Counted from the first letter of the stretch, positions 16,830-28,182 are shown. The stretch is 64,000 bases of DNA from Burkholderiaceae bacterium 26 (GCA_000955795.1 JYOB01000014.1:159415-223414); one strand, 5' to 3'. Program-made: numbers and translations. Notes: generated by a model from the sequence alone, not told the origin.

Positions 16830-18332
16830 TCAAAGGCCGGCCATATTGATGTACTTGATCTCCAGGTATTCGTCGATGCCGTATTTCGAGCCTTCGCGGC
16901 CGAGCCCCGATTGCTTGACGCCGCCAAACGGCGCTTCGGCCGTCGAAATCAGCCCCGTGTTGACGCCGACCATGCCGGACTCCAGCGCGTCCGAAACGCG
17001 CCACGCGCGGCCCAGATCGCGCGTGTAGAAATACGCAGCCAGGCCGAACTCGGTGTCGTTGGCAGCCGCCACGGCTTCGTCTTCCGTGTCGAAGGGAATG
17101 AGCGCAGCCAGCGGGCCGAACGTTTCTTCATGCGCGACCAGCATGCCCGGCTTCGCATCGACCACGACGGTCGGCTCGAAGAACGCACCGCCCTGTGCGG
17201 ACAGCGCATGCGGCTTGCCGCCCACCAGGACGCGCGCACCTTGGCGCACGGCGTCGTCCAGATGCTGTTGCACCTTATCCATCGCGCGCATGTGGATCAG
17301 CGGGCCCTGCTGCACGCCGGGCTCCGTGCCGTTGCCGACGCGCAGCGCACGCACGGCGTCAGCCAGCTTGGCAGCAAACGTGTCGTAGATGCCGCGTTGC
17401 ACGTAAAAGCGATTCGCGCACACGCAGGTCTGGCCCGCGTTGCGGTACTTGGCGATCATCGCGCCTTCCACCGCCGCATCGACGTCGGCATCGTCAAACA
17501 CGATGAACGGCGCGTTGCCGCCCAGTTCGAGCGAGAGCTTCTTGATGTCGTCGGCGCACTGGCGCATCAGTAAGCGGCCAACCGCAGTGGAGCCCGTGAA
17601 GCTGAGCTTGCGCACGATCGGGTTGGATGTCAGCTCGCCACCAATCGCCTGCGAATCGCCCGTAACGATGGACAGCAGGCCCGCCGGCACGCCAGCGCGC
17701 ACGGCCAGCTCGGCAAACGCGAGCGCAGAGTAGGGCGTTTCCAGCGCGGGCTTCACGACCATCGAGCAACCTGCTGCCAGCGCCGGGCCGACCTTGCGCG
17801 TCATCATCGCGATGGGGAAATTCCATGGCGTGATGGCCGCGCTCACGCCGATCGGCTCCTTCTGCACGACGATGCGGCGATCGCCCTGCGGCGAGGGAAT
17901 CGTGTCGCCGTAAATCCGGCGTGCTTCTTCCGCAAACCATTCGATGAACGACGCGGCGTAGGCGATTTCGCCGGCGGCTTCCGGAAGCGGCTTGCCTTGC
18001 TCGGCCGTGAGGATGGCAGCGAGATCCTGCTGGTGCTCCATCATCAAATCGGCCAGCTTGCGCAGGATCTTGGCGCGATCGCGTGCGCTCACCTTGCGCC
18101 AGGCGCGTTGCGCAACCTGTGCGGCATCGATGGCGCGGCGCGTTTCGGCGGCGCCCATGCCGGGCACGGTGCCAATCTTGCGGCCGGTGGCGGGGTCGGT
18201 CACGTCGCGCGTGGCGCCGTCATCGGCATCGGCCCAGGTGCCGGCGAGGAACGCCTGCGTGCGCCACAGGCCGGGGTCTTTCAGTGCGATCGGTGGCGTA
18301 ACCGGCGCGCTCGGCAGATCGGTGCGGGTCAT
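16830..18332 (-). CDS. gabD: NAD(P)+-dependent succinate-semialdehyde dehydrogenase
   Basis: 500 residues of the aldehyde dehydrogenase superfamily. Landmarks are the cofactor motif [18 protein letters not shown], the general-base Glu in LELGGNAPF and the catalytic Cys in [10 protein letters not shown]. With GabT it oxidises succinate semialdehyde to succinate in GABA degradation. GGAGGG upstream of ATG 18332 fixes the start, 4 nt after the gabT stop. The Ser/Lys pattern resembles the NADP-preferring GabD group, but the cofactor choice is not certain. Confidence 0.92.
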   Translation of the reverse strand: MTRTDLPSAPVTPPIALKDPGLWRTQAFLAGTWADADDGATRDVTDPATGRKIGTVPGMGAAETRRAIDAAQVAQRAWRKVSARDRAKILRKLADLMMEHQQDLAAILTAEQGKPLPEAAGEIAYAASFIEWFAEEARRIYGDTIPSPQGDRRIVVQKEPIGVSAAITPWNFPIAMMTRKVGPALAAGCSMVVKPALETPYSALAFAELAVRAGVPAGLLSIVTGDSQAIGGELTSNPIVRKLSFTGSTAVGRLLMRQCADDIKKLSLELGGNAPFIVFDDADVDAAVEGAMIAKYRNAGQTCVCANRFYVQRGIYDTFAAKLADAVRALRVGNGTEPGVQQGPLIHMRAMDKVQQHLDDAVRQGARVLVGGKPHALSAQGGAFFEPTVVVDAKPGMLVAHEETFGPLAALIPFDTEDEAVAAANDTEFGLAAYFYTRDLGRAWRVSDALESGMVGVNTGLISTAEAPFGGVKQSGLGREGSKYGIDEYLEIKYINMAGL

Positions 18333-18336
18333 AGTG

Positions 18337-19617
18337 TCAGCCCTCCAGTGCGCGTTGCAGGATGGCAAGGCCCTCTTCGAACACCGCGTCTTCAATCGTG
18401 AGCGGGAACAGGAAGCGGATCACGTTGCCGTACACGCCGCACGACAGGAGGAGCAGGCCGGCTTCGAGCGCCCGCTGCTGCACGAGCTTGGTGAAATCGG
18501 CGTCCGGCTTGCCGTCCGGCGTATTGAATTCGACAGCAACCATCGCGCCCACGCCACGCACTTCGGCAATGCGCGACTGCTTGGCCTTGGCAGCATTCAG
18601 TGCGTCAACCAGACGTGCGCCAAGCGCGGCGGAGCGCTCGCAGAGTTTCTCGTCGGCAATGATGTCGAGCACCGCATGTGCAGACGCCACCGCCAGCGGG
18701 TTGCCGGCGTAGGTGCCGCCAAGCCCGCCCGGAGCCGGCGCGTCCATGATCTCTGCGCGGCCCGTGACGGCAGACAGCGGCAGGCCGCCGGCCAGGCCCT
18801 TGGCCATCGTCGTGATGTCTGGCAGCACGCCGGTGTGCTCCATGGCAAACAGCTTGCCGGTGCGGGCAAAGCCGGTTTGCACTTCGTCCGCGATCATCAC
18901 GATGCCGTGTTCATCGCACAGCGCACGCACGGCGCGCACGAAATCGGCGGGCATCTGGTAGAAGCCGCCCTCGCCCTGCACCGGCTCGAAGATGATGGCT
19001 GCCACCTGGCGCGGATCGATATCGGCCTTGAACAGGCGCTGAATGGCGTCAAGCGCATCCTGTGTGCTCACGCCATGCAGCGCGACGGGTGCCGGCACGT
19101 GATAGATGCTGCCCGGGAACGGCCCGAAGCCCGTCTTGTACGGCACCACCTTGCCCGTCAGCGACATGCCCATGAACGTACGGCCGTGGAACGCGCCCGT
19201 GAGTGCGATCACACCCGGGCGGCCCGTGTGCGCCCGTGCGATCTTGATGGCGTTTTCCACAGCCTCGGCGCCAGTGGTGAAGAACGCGGTCTTCTTGGCG
19301 TGCGCGCCCGGCGTGATCGCGTTCAGGCGCTCGGCCAGCTCGACGTACGAACCGTACGGCACGATCTGGAAAGCAGTGTGCGTGAAGTGATCCAGCTGCT
19401 CGCGCACGGCCTGCACCAGACGCGGGTGGCGATGGCCCGTGTTGACCACGGCAATGCCGGCCGCGAAGTCAATGTAGCGGCGGCCTTCCACGTCCCAGAA
19501 CAGGGCGTTCTCGGCGCGCTCGGCGTAGCGATCGGTCATCACACCAACGCCGCGCGGCGTAGCTGCCAGGCGGCGGGCATTCCATTGGGCGTTCTGTTGC
19601 GGGTCTCGGGCGTTCAT
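18337..19617 (-). CDS. gabT: 4-aminobutyrate aminotransferase
   Basis: 426 residues, class III PLP aminotransferase. Visible: the cofactor-binding [16 protein letters not shown]-like segment (here [20 protein letters not shown]), [22 protein letters not shown] and the Schiff-base Lys in [13 protein letters not shown]. It transfers the amino group of GABA to 2-oxoglutarate. It is the first gene of the gabT-gabD operon and divergent from the MocR regulator, which is the standard GabR arrangement. Confidence 0.92.
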   Translation of the reverse strand: MNARDPQQNAQWNARRLAATPRGVGVMTDRYAERAENALFWDVEGRRYIDFAAGIAVVNTGHRHPRLVQAVREQLDHFTHTAFQIVPYGSYVELAERLNAITPGAHAKKTAFFTTGAEAVENAIKIARAHTGRPGVIALTGAFHGRTFMGMSLTGKVVPYKTGFGPFPGSIYHVPAPVALHGVSTQDALDAIQRLFKADIDPRQVAAIIFEPVQGEGGFYQMPADFVRAVRALCDEHGIVMIADEVQTGFARTGKLFAMEHTGVLPDITTMAKGLAGGLPLSAVTGRAEIMDAPAPGGLGGTYAGNPLAVASAHAVLDIIADEKLCERSAALGARLVDALNAAKAKQSRIAEVRGVGAMVAVEFNTPDGKPDADFTKLVQQRALEAGLLLLSCGVYGNVIRFLFPLTIEDAVFEEGLAILQRALEG

Positions 19618-19631
19618 GGCGGTCGTGTGCG

Positions 19632-19696
19632 TTGGGTCAAGAAAGAGGCGATGCGAGCCAGTGTGTCCTCATTGGCTCTGTACAATAAGACCCAAT
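19632..19696. promoter_or_regulatory. gabT/gabR divergent control region
   Basis: TTGGGTC (19632-19638) and GACCCAA (19689-19695) are perfect inverted copies, and ATTGG (19671-19675) with CCAAT (19692-19696) makes a second dyad around TACAAT (about 19681-19686), a -10-like box directed towards gabR. MocR-type regulators bind such spaced repeats as tethered dimers. Confidence 0.45.
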
Positions 19697-19737
19697 CAGG
19701 TTTTTCTTTTGGAACCACTTTGGCTCCATCGCGCACC

Positions 19738-21285
19738 ATGGCCGACCACTCACCCACCCACCGCGCCAGCATGCTGGTTGACTACCTGCAACGCCGCTTC
19801 GACCGCGCAGAGCCGGGCGGCGAGCCCGACCACCGCCGCCTGTACCGCGTGTTGCAGGAAGGCATCCTGCGCGACGAGCTGCAGCCGGGCACGCGTCTGC
19901 CGTCATCGCGGCAGTTGGCTACCGAGCTGGGCATTGCGCGCAACACGGTCATCCACGTCTATGAGCAACTCAGCGTGGAAGGCTACGTGTCGGCAGGCGT
20001 GGGCAGTGGCACCTTCGTCGCCGATACCGCGCCAGACCGGTTGGACGCCGCCCCCGCACCGGCCGCAGCGGTTGCCGCAGTGGCGCCCGCGCCGATCACC
20101 GAAGCGGTCACGCCGTCTTCGCCGATGCTTTCTACGCGCGGCCGGGCACTGGTGCGCGATGCGGGCGCCAGCTCGCGCCAATGGGGCGCCTTCATGCCGG
20201 GCGTGCCGGAAGTGCGGATGTTTCCGGCGCGGATCTGGTCGCGCTTGCACAACCGGCTGCTGCGCAAGCCTTCACCCGCGCTGCTGACGTATCCCGTTGG
20301 CGCGGGCTACCTGCCGCTGCGCACCGCGCTGGCCGATTACCTGCGCACCGCGCGTGGCGTGCGCTGCGAGCCCGAGCAGATCATCGTCACTGCAGGCATC
20401 CATCCGTCGCTCCAACTCATCGCGCAACTGCTGTGCGACGCCGGCGACAGCGCATGGATCGAAGACCCCGGCTACTGGGGCGTGCGCAGCGTACTCACCG
20501 CTGCGGGCGTGCGCACCGTGCCACTGCCGGTGGACGATGAAGGCATGCGCTTTGATATCCCCACGCGCGGGCGCCTTCGCAGCAAGCCGCCGAAGCTCAT
20601 GGTGGTCTCGCCATCGCACCAATACCCGCTCGGTTCGGTGATGAGCCTCGCGCGGCGCCGGGCGCTGCTGGCCACGGCCCACGCCACCGATGCATGGATC
20701 GTCGAAGACGACTACGACAGCGAATTCCGCTACGGCAGCCGCCCGCTGCCCTCACTGCAAGGGCTGGATGAAGGCGGGCGCGTGCTCTACATGGGCACGT
20801 TCTCGAAGGTGCTGTTCCCCAGTTTGCGGATCGGCTATCTGGTCGTGCCGCCCGCGCTGGCCGATGCGTTTACGACGGGGCTGTCGGAGATGTTCCGCGG
20901 CGGCCAGATTCTCACGCAGGCCGTGCTTGCAGATTTCATTGCGGAGGGGCATTTCGTCTCTCACATCCGGCGCATGCGCGGGGTGTATGCGGAACGGCGC
21001 GAAACGCTGCTGGCGTCCATCGCCCACGAGTTTGGCGACACGCTGCCGGTGCATGACGGCGCGTCGGGCCTGCATCTCGTGCTGGGCTTGCCGGCCGGCA
21101 CCAACGATGTGGCCGTTGCTGATCTGGCACTCGCCAATGACGTCGTCACGCGCCCGCTCTCACGTTATTACCAGGACGATGCGCGTCGCCTGCCTGGGCT
21201 GCTGCTCGGCTATGGCCATGTGGAAACCGAGCAGATCGCAGCGCGGTTCCACACGTTAGCGGAGGCAGTGCGCACCGTCGGCTGA
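19738..21285 (+). CDS. gabR: GabR-like MocR-family regulator (GntR wHTH fused to aminotransferase domain)
   Basis: 515 residues: a GntR winged helix at about 28-95 (LPSSRQLATELGIARNTV), an Ala/Pro linker, and a class I aminotransferase-like domain (about 135-510) with the PLP Lys357 in TFSKVLFPSLRIG. The fusion acts as a PLP- and GABA-responsive activator of gabTD in known systems, and the divergent position fits. ATG 19738 is preferred; the open frame runs much further upstream only as an antisense shadow of gabT. A symmetric terminator follows. Confidence 0.9.
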   Translation: MADHSPTHRASMLVDYLQRRFDRAEPGGEPDHRRLYRVLQEGILRDELQPGTRLPSSRQLATELGIARNTVIHVYEQLSVEGYVSAGVGSGTFVADTAPDRLDAAPAPAAAVAAVAPAPITEAVTPSSPMLSTRGRALVRDAGASSRQWGAFMPGVPEVRMFPARIWSRLHNRLLRKPSPALLTYPVGAGYLPLRTALADYLRTARGVRCEPEQIIVTAGIHPSLQLIAQLLCDAGDSAWIEDPGYWGVRSVLTAAGVRTVPLPVDDEGMRFDIPTRGRLRSKPPKLMVVSPSHQYPLGSVMSLARRRALLATAHATDAWIVEDDYDSEFRYGSRPLPSLQGLDEGGRVLYMGTFSKVLFPSLRIGYLVVPPALADAFTTGLSEMFRGGQILTQAVLADFIAEGHFVSHIRRMRGVYAERRETLLASIAHEFGDTLPVHDGASGLHLVLGLPAGTNDVAVADLALANDVVTRPLSRYYQDDARRLPGLLLGYGHVETEQIAARFHTLAEAVRTVG

Positions 21286-21303
21286 CCAACGCTGCACGCA
21301 ACA

Positions 21304-21329
21304 AAAAAGCCCCGCATTGCGGGGCTTTT
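21304..21329. terminator. Bidirectional terminator between gabR and slmA
   Basis: AAAAAGCCCCGC, an ATT loop and GCGGGGCTTTT form a strong stem with A/T tracts on both sides, between two convergent genes. Confidence 0.9.
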
Positions 21330-21347
21330 GCTCGGGCCGAAACGCAC

Positions 21348-21998
21348 TCAGGCCAACAGCACCCGCAACTGCGCATCCGCACCTTCCACCGGAGACTTTC
21401 GGAAGCCGCTCTTGGCGTACCGATGCCAGCGCCCCAGCACCGCACACACAACCAAGTTGGCGCGCGAAGCAATGTCGGCATCCGCCGGCCAAGCCCCCTG
21501 CGTGACCGCCATGCGCAGACTCTGCTTGAGCGACGCCTCGATGCGATCCAGGCACTGCGCCATGCGCTCGGGCAGGCGCTCGTCTTCGCCGACCAGCGCG
21601 TCACCCACCAGCACGCGCGTCATGCCCGGATTCTTGTCGGCAAACGACAACAGCATGTGCGCGATGGCATGCGCCTGACGCAGGCCGTGCTCTTCACGCA
21701 AGGTGATCTGGTTGATGAGGCCAAAGACGGTCTGCTCGATGAATTCGATCAGCCCTTCGAACATCTGCGCCTTGCTGGCGAAGTGGCGATACAGCGCCGC
21801 TTCGGAGACGTCCAGCCGTGCAGCCAAGCCCGCAGTTGTGATCTTTTCACCACGCGGATGCTCGAGCATGCCGGCAAGCGTCTGCAGAATCTGCACGCGG
21901 CGCTCGCCCGGGCGGGGGCGCTTGCGTACCGGCGGTGCTTCTATGGCGACGTCCGCGACCGGCTCGGCGGTCGGAAACTCCGTTTGCGCGTTGCTCAT
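21348..21998 (-). CDS. slmA: Nucleoid occlusion factor SlmA (TetR family)
   Basis: 216 residues. A disordered Pro-rich N-terminus of about 30 residues precedes RPGERRVQILQTLAGMLE and a TetR helix-turn-helix (ITTAGLAARLDVSEAALYRHFASKAQM in part). SlmA binds nucleoid DNA sites and blocks FtsZ ring assembly over the chromosome. The start at 21998 has AGGAAG upstream. It follows a HAD gene and argB on the same strand, a gene order I associate with Burkholderiaceae. Confidence 0.9.
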   Translation of the reverse strand: MSNAQTEFPTAEPVADVAIEAPPVRKRPRPGERRVQILQTLAGMLEHPRGEKITTAGLAARLDVSEAALYRHFASKAQMFEGLIEFIEQTVFGLINQITLREEHGLRQAHAIAHMLLSFADKNPGMTRVLVGDALVGEDERLPERMAQCLDRIEASLKQSLRMAVTQGAWPADADIASRANLVVCAVLGRWHRYAKSGFRKSPVEGADAQLRVLLA

Positions 21999-22043
21999 GA
22001 CTTCCTGGCCCCTCTCCCGTTCCGAGCGCGGAGTTACCACTGC

Positions 22044-22900
22044 CTAGCCGCGTCGAACAAGCCTTCGTTTTAGTTGAAGCACCGATTTTACTTTCACGCT
22101 CACATAGCCGGGCCGGTTGGCGAACAAAATCGGTGTGGCAGCCGGTTGATGTGGTGAATTTGCACGCGCGCCCATCGCCTCAGCTTGCATTGGGTGCAAT
22201 GCATCTGCAGCGGAAGTCGGCTGCACGCCGGGCGGCACGCGCCGCAAATAGCCCGTCACCCATACCGTGCGAATCCCCAGGCGCCGATAGCGTTTGAGGT
22301 GAGAAAGCGTGTCTTCGACGAGGATGGCGCGCGATGGCGCAATACGTTCGCGTGCGAGCAATCGGCGCAGCATCAGCGGGTCAGGTTTCGGGCGCAAGCG
22401 CCGGTGCACCCACATGTGCTCGACGGCAATTTCGCGTAGGAACGCGCGCTTCAGGCCAATGAGCCGCAGCACCTCGCGCGCGTAGGCGGCCGGCGCGTTG
22501 GTCAGCAGAATCTTGCGCCCCGGCAGGGCGCGCAGCAGTTGGGCGAGGCCGCGCTCCGCGCGCACCATGGCGCGCAGGTCTTCAAAGCGGTGGGCCTCGG
22601 CAAGGAAATCAGCGGGGTCGACGCCGTGATGGCGGACCATGCCCAGAATCGTGGCGCCATAGCGGCGCCAATAATCCACGCGCACCTGGCTGGCGGTGGC
22701 GTCGTCCGTGCCGAGCACGCGCGCCACATACTCCGTCATCAGCCGGTTGATCTGCGGAAAGATCGCGTGCGATGCGTGGTGAAGGGTGTTGTCGAGGTCG
22801 AACAGCCAGACCGGCTGCCGGGCGGGCGTGGAGCCCGCCGGCACCTCGCGCGGGAAGGCGCGCGCAGCATGGCGCACCCGCACCGCCCGAGTGGTTCGCA

Positions 22901-22901
<1 letters not shown>
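22044..22901 (-). CDS. HAD-superfamily hydrolase, pyrimidine 5'-nucleotidase type
   Basis: 285 residues. The HAD motifs are clear: DLDNTLHH (motif I, nucleophile Asp at about 35), LLTNAP (motif II), Lys in KPDPLML and VEDTLSHL (motif III). The Asn after the second Asp and the overall pattern fit the Sdt1/YjjG-like 5'-nucleotidases. A low-complexity linker of about 45 residues precedes a C-terminal YVSVKVKSVLQL segment. Its ATG overlaps the argB stop by one base (TGATG). The substrate is not determinable from sequence. Confidence 0.85.
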
Positions 22902-24592
<1,691 letters not shown>

Positions 24593-24634
24593 ATCGCCCA
24601 TAGGCGCACCTGAGCCGCATCACAGAGAACAACC

Positions 24635-24847
24635 ATGCCGAACCGCTGGGGACTGCCCACCTGCAAAGAAGCCCACCGCATGCTGGTGTCGAAGATGGAC
24701 CGCGACCTGTCCACTGGCGAGCGGCTACGCCTGCGCGTGCACCTGTTTGCCTGCGATGCGTGTACGCGGTTCTCGCACCAGATGGGGTTTCTGCGCCAGG
24801 CCATGCACAAGCTCGGGCAAGACGACGACGGGAGCAGCCAAGCGTGA
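24635..24847 (+). CDS. Small zinc-finger (zf-HC2) anti-sigma candidate
   Basis: 70 residues. The C-x-x-x-H ... H-x-x-x-C-x-x-C-like pattern (CKEAHRMLVSKMD, then HLFACDACTRF) is the zinc-binding anti-sigma signature that usually grips an ECF factor. There is no transmembrane segment, so it would be a soluble sensor, perhaps of redox state through its Cys residues. It lies directly behind the sigma gene and its stop overlaps the next start (GTGA). Confidence 0.82.
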   Translation: MPNRWGLPTCKEAHRMLVSKMDRDLSTGERLRLRVHLFACDACTRFSHQMGFLRQAMHKLGQDDDGSSQA

Positions 24848-25059
24848 CCTCGTCGGCCGCCAACGCCGTATGTGCCATTTGCGGCGCGCAGATGCGCTGC
24901 GGAGCCATCGGCGACGGCAAGCAGCCCGACACAACCTGCTGGTGCATGACCGAAGAAACGCTGCCTGCCAGCGCGCGGCGCCCGGGACAGGGCTGCCGCT
25001 GCCAGCGTTGCCTGCGCGAAGCGATTGCGCAGGCAAGGGCAGCGTCTGAATCCAACTGA
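24844..25059 (+). CDS. Cysteine-rich CWC family protein
   Basis: 71 residues from GTG 24844, which overlaps the preceding stop. Eight Cys residues are grouped as CAICGAQMRCG, CWC and CRCQRCL, the pattern of the CWC small metal-binding family. Function is unknown; the Cys spacing suggests zinc or iron-sulfur binding. It is probably co-transcribed with the sigma/anti-sigma pair. Confidence 0.8.
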   Translation: MTSSAANAVCAICGAQMRCGAIGDGKQPDTTCWCMTEETLPASARRPGQGCRCQRCLREAIAQARAASESN

Positions 25060-25063
25060 CTGA

Positions 25064-25285
25064 TCAGTCTTTGTCTTTGCTGTCGTCGTCGAGCGTGCGC
25101 AGTGCGCGACGGACGTCGGCTCGGCCGCGCTGGCGTTCAGCGTGGCCGCCTTCGGTATGGGCGCCGGATTTACGGCCGCGGGCGAGCGGCACGAGAAAGT
25201 TGCGCGGGCGAGCCGTGCCAGCCTTCGTTGATGGCTCGATGCGAAACGTCAGTTTCTGGCGAGTGCCCAGTGTCTTGTTAGCCAT
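25064..25285 (-). CDS. Small basic conserved hypothetical protein
   Basis: 73 residues, rich in Arg and Lys with an acidic tail (DDDSKDKD). It has no motif I recognise. The core (LTFRIEPSTKAGTARPRNF) looks like a genuine folded or nucleic-acid-binding segment. The ATG at 25285 has a GGAGCA-type ribosome binding site. It ends 4 nt past the convergent CWC gene. Confidence 0.6.
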   Translation of the reverse strand: MANKTLGTRQKLTFRIEPSTKAGTARPRNFLVPLARGRKSGAHTEGGHAERQRGRADVRRALRTLDDDSKDKD

Positions 25286-25331
25286 GGGAATGCTCCCTTG
25301 CGTGGCTTGAAGCGACACTCGCCGCAAGCCA

Positions 25332-25829
25332 TCAATGTTTGTGTTCGCCGCCGTGGTTCATGGCGGGCATGTTGCCGGCGGTCAGGTCGCGCACGCGGGC
25401 ATCCACCTTCTGCTCGACGACGCGCTTGTCGGCCAGCTCCACCTTGAGTGTGATGGGCACGGTGGTGTCCTTCACCAGCGGCTGCTTCAAGTTCATCAAC
25501 ATCACGTGGTAGCCGCCCGGCTTGAGCTGCACGGTCTGGCCCTTTGGCAGATCCAGCGAGGGCATCGCGCGCATGCGCATCACGTCGCCTTCCATCTTCA
25601 TCTCGTGGATCTCAGCCGTGCCGGCCACGGGCGTCGACACGCCAACCACCTTGGCACCGTCGGCCGATTGCAGCGTCATGAACGCGCCGCTGGACGTCTG
25701 ACCCGGCACGGTGCCGCGCACCCAGGCGTCCTGCACCGTGACCTGTGCGAAAGCGGCGGCGCTGGCGAGCAAGCCTGCCGTGAGCACAGCCACGCAAGCG
25801 GAAGAACGGATCGATCGAGACGTCATCAT
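25332..25829 (-). CDS. Periplasmic copper chaperone PCuAC
   Basis: 165 residues with a cleavable signal peptide (to about AAAFA/QVTV). The Cu(I)-binding Met/His set of the PCuAC fold is visible: IHEMKMEGDVMRMRAMP and YHVMLMNL, plus a C-terminal Met/His tail (MPAMNHGGEHKH). The family delivers copper to the CuA centre of cytochrome c oxidase. AGGAG lies 8 nt before ATG 25829; a TTG immediately upstream is not needed. It is divergent from regB, echoing the regB/senC link in Rhodobacter, where SenC is also an oxidase copper chaperone. Confidence 0.9.
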   Translation of the reverse strand: MMTSRSIRSSACVAVLTAGLLASAAAFAQVTVQDAWVRGTVPGQTSSGAFMTLQSADGAKVVGVSTPVAGTAEIHEMKMEGDVMRMRAMPSLDLPKGQTVQLKPGGYHVMLMNLKQPLVKDTTVPITLKVELADKRVVEQKVDARVRDLTAGNMPAMNHGGEHKH

Positions 25830-25971
25830 CAAGGGCTCCTGTCAGGGACAAACGTGCTGCGCATTAAAGCACAGCGTTTGTGGGGAGATAGGTTGGGTGC
25901 ACAATTGTGCGGCTGATTGACGCATCGCCGCGCGGAGAACCGCGCGGTGCGCACGTTTACACTTGTCCACC

Positions 25972-27318
25972 ATGCTTTTCACCCTGTCTCTTGCCGCGCC
26001 ACTGCTGGACGCATCCAGTCTACGCCGCCTCTTCTGGCTGCGATGGAGTCTGCTGGCCACTCAACTGGTCCTGATGCTGCTCGCGCCGCTGGTCTTTGGC
26101 GTGCAACTGCCGGTGGTGCCGCTGCTGAGCGTGATGGGCCTGCATGCGCTGTTCAACCTGCTCACCGGATGGCGGGTGCGGCGCAACCGGCCCGTGCAGC
26201 ATATTGAGATCACCATTCAACTTCTGGTGGACCTGACCGCACTGTCCGCCCTGCTGTATTTCACAGGTGGCGCGACCAATCCGTTCGTCTCGTTCTACCT
26301 GCCGGCACTGGCAATTGCGGCGGCCATGCTGCCGATCGCACACGTGGTGGGCCTGACGCTCTACGCGCTGGCCGCCTACAGCATGATGCTGGGTAACTAC
26401 ATCCCGCTGAAGCTGGCGAACCAGGCCGATGCGGTGGCGTATCACCTGGCGGGCATGTGGATCGATTTCGTGGCCAGCAGCGCGATGATCGCCGGATTTA
26501 CGGCGCGCCTGTCCGCCGCGCTGCGCGAAAGCGATGCGCAACTGACCGAAGCGCGCGAGCGACTGCTGCGCGAGCAACGCATCGAAGCCCTGATGTCGCA
26601 AGGCGCGAGCGTGGCGCACGAGATGGGCACACCGCTGTCTACCGTGGCCGTCATCACCGGCGAGCTGCAGCACGACGCGAAGCAGCCCGATTCCCCGCTC
26701 GGCCCGTATCGCGAAGACCTGCGCGCCATCGAACAGCAACTCGAACTGTGCCGCGCCGCCCTGGCGCGCCTGCAGCGCAAACCCAACGACGGTGCGCCCG
26801 AGCCACTTGGCCAATGGTTGCCCGATTTCACGCAGACGTGGCAGTTGCGGCATCCGGACATTCGTCTCCACACGGAGACGTCGCCCGCGGCGCAAGCGGT
26901 GGAATTGGACGCAGTGAATGTCGGCCAGATCCTCACCATCCTGCTGGACAACGCAGCCCGCAGCCAGCACCACGCCGGGCGCGACCTGGTGCCGCTGCTG
27001 CTGACCGCCAAGATCGACGCCAATCCGGATGTGCTCCGCGATATGCCGCCGCAGATCGTGCTGTCCATCGTCGATACGGGGTTGGGCTTGCCGGAAGACC
27101 TGCGGACGTCGCTCGGCCGCACGCCGGTGCCAAGCCGGCATGGCGGTCACGGCATCGGGCTGTATCTGGCCTCCACCACGGCGCGCCGCCTGGGTGGTAC
27201 CGTGGTGCTACGTCCGAACCCGCCGCAAGGCGCCATTGCCGAACTCCGACTGCCGGTTGGCGGTCCGATGGAACACGCGGCCGCCCCCATCATTGGCGCG
27301 CCCACCCTCTTCACATAA
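25972..27318 (+). CDS. regB: RegB/PrrB-type redox sensor histidine kinase
   Basis: 448 residues with six predicted membrane segments in the first 175 residues. The quinone-binding heptad GGATNPF (99-105), the H-box with His216 (AHEMGTPLSTV) and Cys260 (ELCRAAL), at the place of the redox-active Cys265 of Rhodobacter RegB, are all present; the HATPase domain follows (LLDNAARS, DTGLGLP, GHGIGLYLA). It should sense the ubiquinone pool and control respiratory genes. ATG 25972 is used; TTG 25963 is also in frame. It is transcribed with regA. Confidence 0.92.
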   Translation: MLFTLSLAAPLLDASSLRRLFWLRWSLLATQLVLMLLAPLVFGVQLPVVPLLSVMGLHALFNLLTGWRVRRNRPVQHIEITIQLLVDLTALSALLYFTGGATNPFVSFYLPALAIAAAMLPIAHVVGLTLYALAAYSMMLGNYIPLKLANQADAVAYHLAGMWIDFVASSAMIAGFTARLSAALRESDAQLTEARERLLREQRIEALMSQGASVAHEMGTPLSTVAVITGELQHDAKQPDSPLGPYREDLRAIEQQLELCRAALARLQRKPNDGAPEPLGQWLPDFTQTWQLRHPDIRLHTETSPAAQAVELDAVNVGQILTILLDNAARSQHHAGRDLVPLLLTAKIDANPDVLRDMPPQIVLSIVDTGLGLPEDLRTSLGRTPVPSRHGGHGIGLYLASTTARRLGGTVVLRPNPPQGAIAELRLPVGGPMEHAAAPIIGAPTLFT

Positions 27319-27366
27319 CGAGACGGCCTGACGCAGCCCCGTGCACGTACGGCCCCGGAGAACACC

Positions 27367-27945
27367 ATGCAGCAGCCCGCCCCCTTTTTGATCCTCGATG
27401 ACGACGACGTCTTTGCGCAGACGCTGGCGCGCGCGCTCACGCGTCGCGGCTTTGCTCCGCAGATCGCGCACACCGGCGGCGAAGCGTTGGCCCTGGCGCG
27501 CCAGACACGCTTTTCGTACGTCACTGTGGATCTGCACTTGGCCGCGAGCGACAAGGGCCTGATGCCTCATGGCGGGACGGATTCCGGTCTGCACTGGATT
27601 GCCCCATTGCGCCAGGCCCTGCCCGACGCGCGCATGCTGATCCTCACGGGCTACGCAAGCATTGCCACCGCCGTGCAGGCGGTCAAACTGGGGGCCGACG
27701 AATACCTGGCCAAGCCGGCCAATGTCGATTCGATTCTGCTAGCGCTCCAGGTGGGCGTATCTGAAGCCGTGGCCGAACAGACGATGGAGAACCCGGCGCC
27801 GCTGTCGGTCGCACGACTGGAGTGGGAACACATCCAGCGCGTGCTGGCCGAGCACGGCGGCAATATCTCCGCCACCGCGCGGGCGCTCAACATGCACCGA
27901 CGCACGCTGCAACGCAAGCTGGGCAAGCGGCCGGTCGCCAAATAA
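27367..27945 (+). CDS. regA: RegA/PrrA-type response regulator with an insertion near the phosphorylation site
   Basis: 192 residues: a receiver with LDDDD, phosphoacceptor Asp55 (VTVDLHL), Thr in LTGYAS and Lys in YLAKPAN, and a Fis-type helix-turn-helix at the C-terminus (GGNISATARALNMHRRTLQRKL). Compared with Rhodobacter RegA, the loop after Asp55 carries about 11 extra residues (AASDKGLMPHGGTDSG region, 59-74), directly beside the active site. It is likely to activate or repress oxidase and carbon genes in response to RegB. Confidence 0.9.
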   Translation: MQQPAPFLILDDDDVFAQTLARALTRRGFAPQIAHTGGEALALARQTRFSYVTVDLHLAASDKGLMPHGGTDSGLHWIAPLRQALPDARMLILTGYASIATAVQAVKLGADEYLAKPANVDSILLALQVGVSEAVAEQTMENPAPLSVARLEWEHIQRVLAEHGGNISATARALNMHRRTLQRKLGKRPVAK

Positions 27946-27978
27946 ACGCCGGCCGCGTGAGGCTACCTCAGCGCTGCA

Positions 27979-28182
27979 TCACCAGCGGGTATCGCGCTCC
28001 CACGCCTTGAGTTCGTCTTCGGCGCGCTCCTTGGTATAGCCGTAGCGTTCCTGGATCTTGCCGGCAAGCTGGTCGCGCTTGCCTCGGATCACGGTCAAGT
28101 CATCGTCGGTGAGCTGGCCCCACTTTTCCTTGACCTTGCCCTTGGCCTGATCCCATTTACCTTCGATCTGGTCCCAGTTCAT
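27979..28182 (-). CDS. CsbD family stress-response protein
   Basis: 67 residues, hydrophilic and predicted disordered or helical, with the family signature NWDQIEGKWDQAKGKVKEKWG and a second DDL..IRGKRDQLAGKIQERYG half (abbreviated). CsbD-like proteins accumulate under general stress; the mechanism is unknown. ATG 28182 has GGAGG upstream. Confidence 0.9.
   Translation of the reverse strand: MNWDQIEGKWDQAKGKVKEKWGQLTDDDLTVIRGKRDQLAGKIQERYGYTKERAEDELKAWERDTRW

Noticed and set aside
17992-19737. N-terminal extension of the gabR frame upstream of ATG 19738
   Set aside because: The extension is antisense to gabT and gabD, while the GntR winged helix starts right after 19738.
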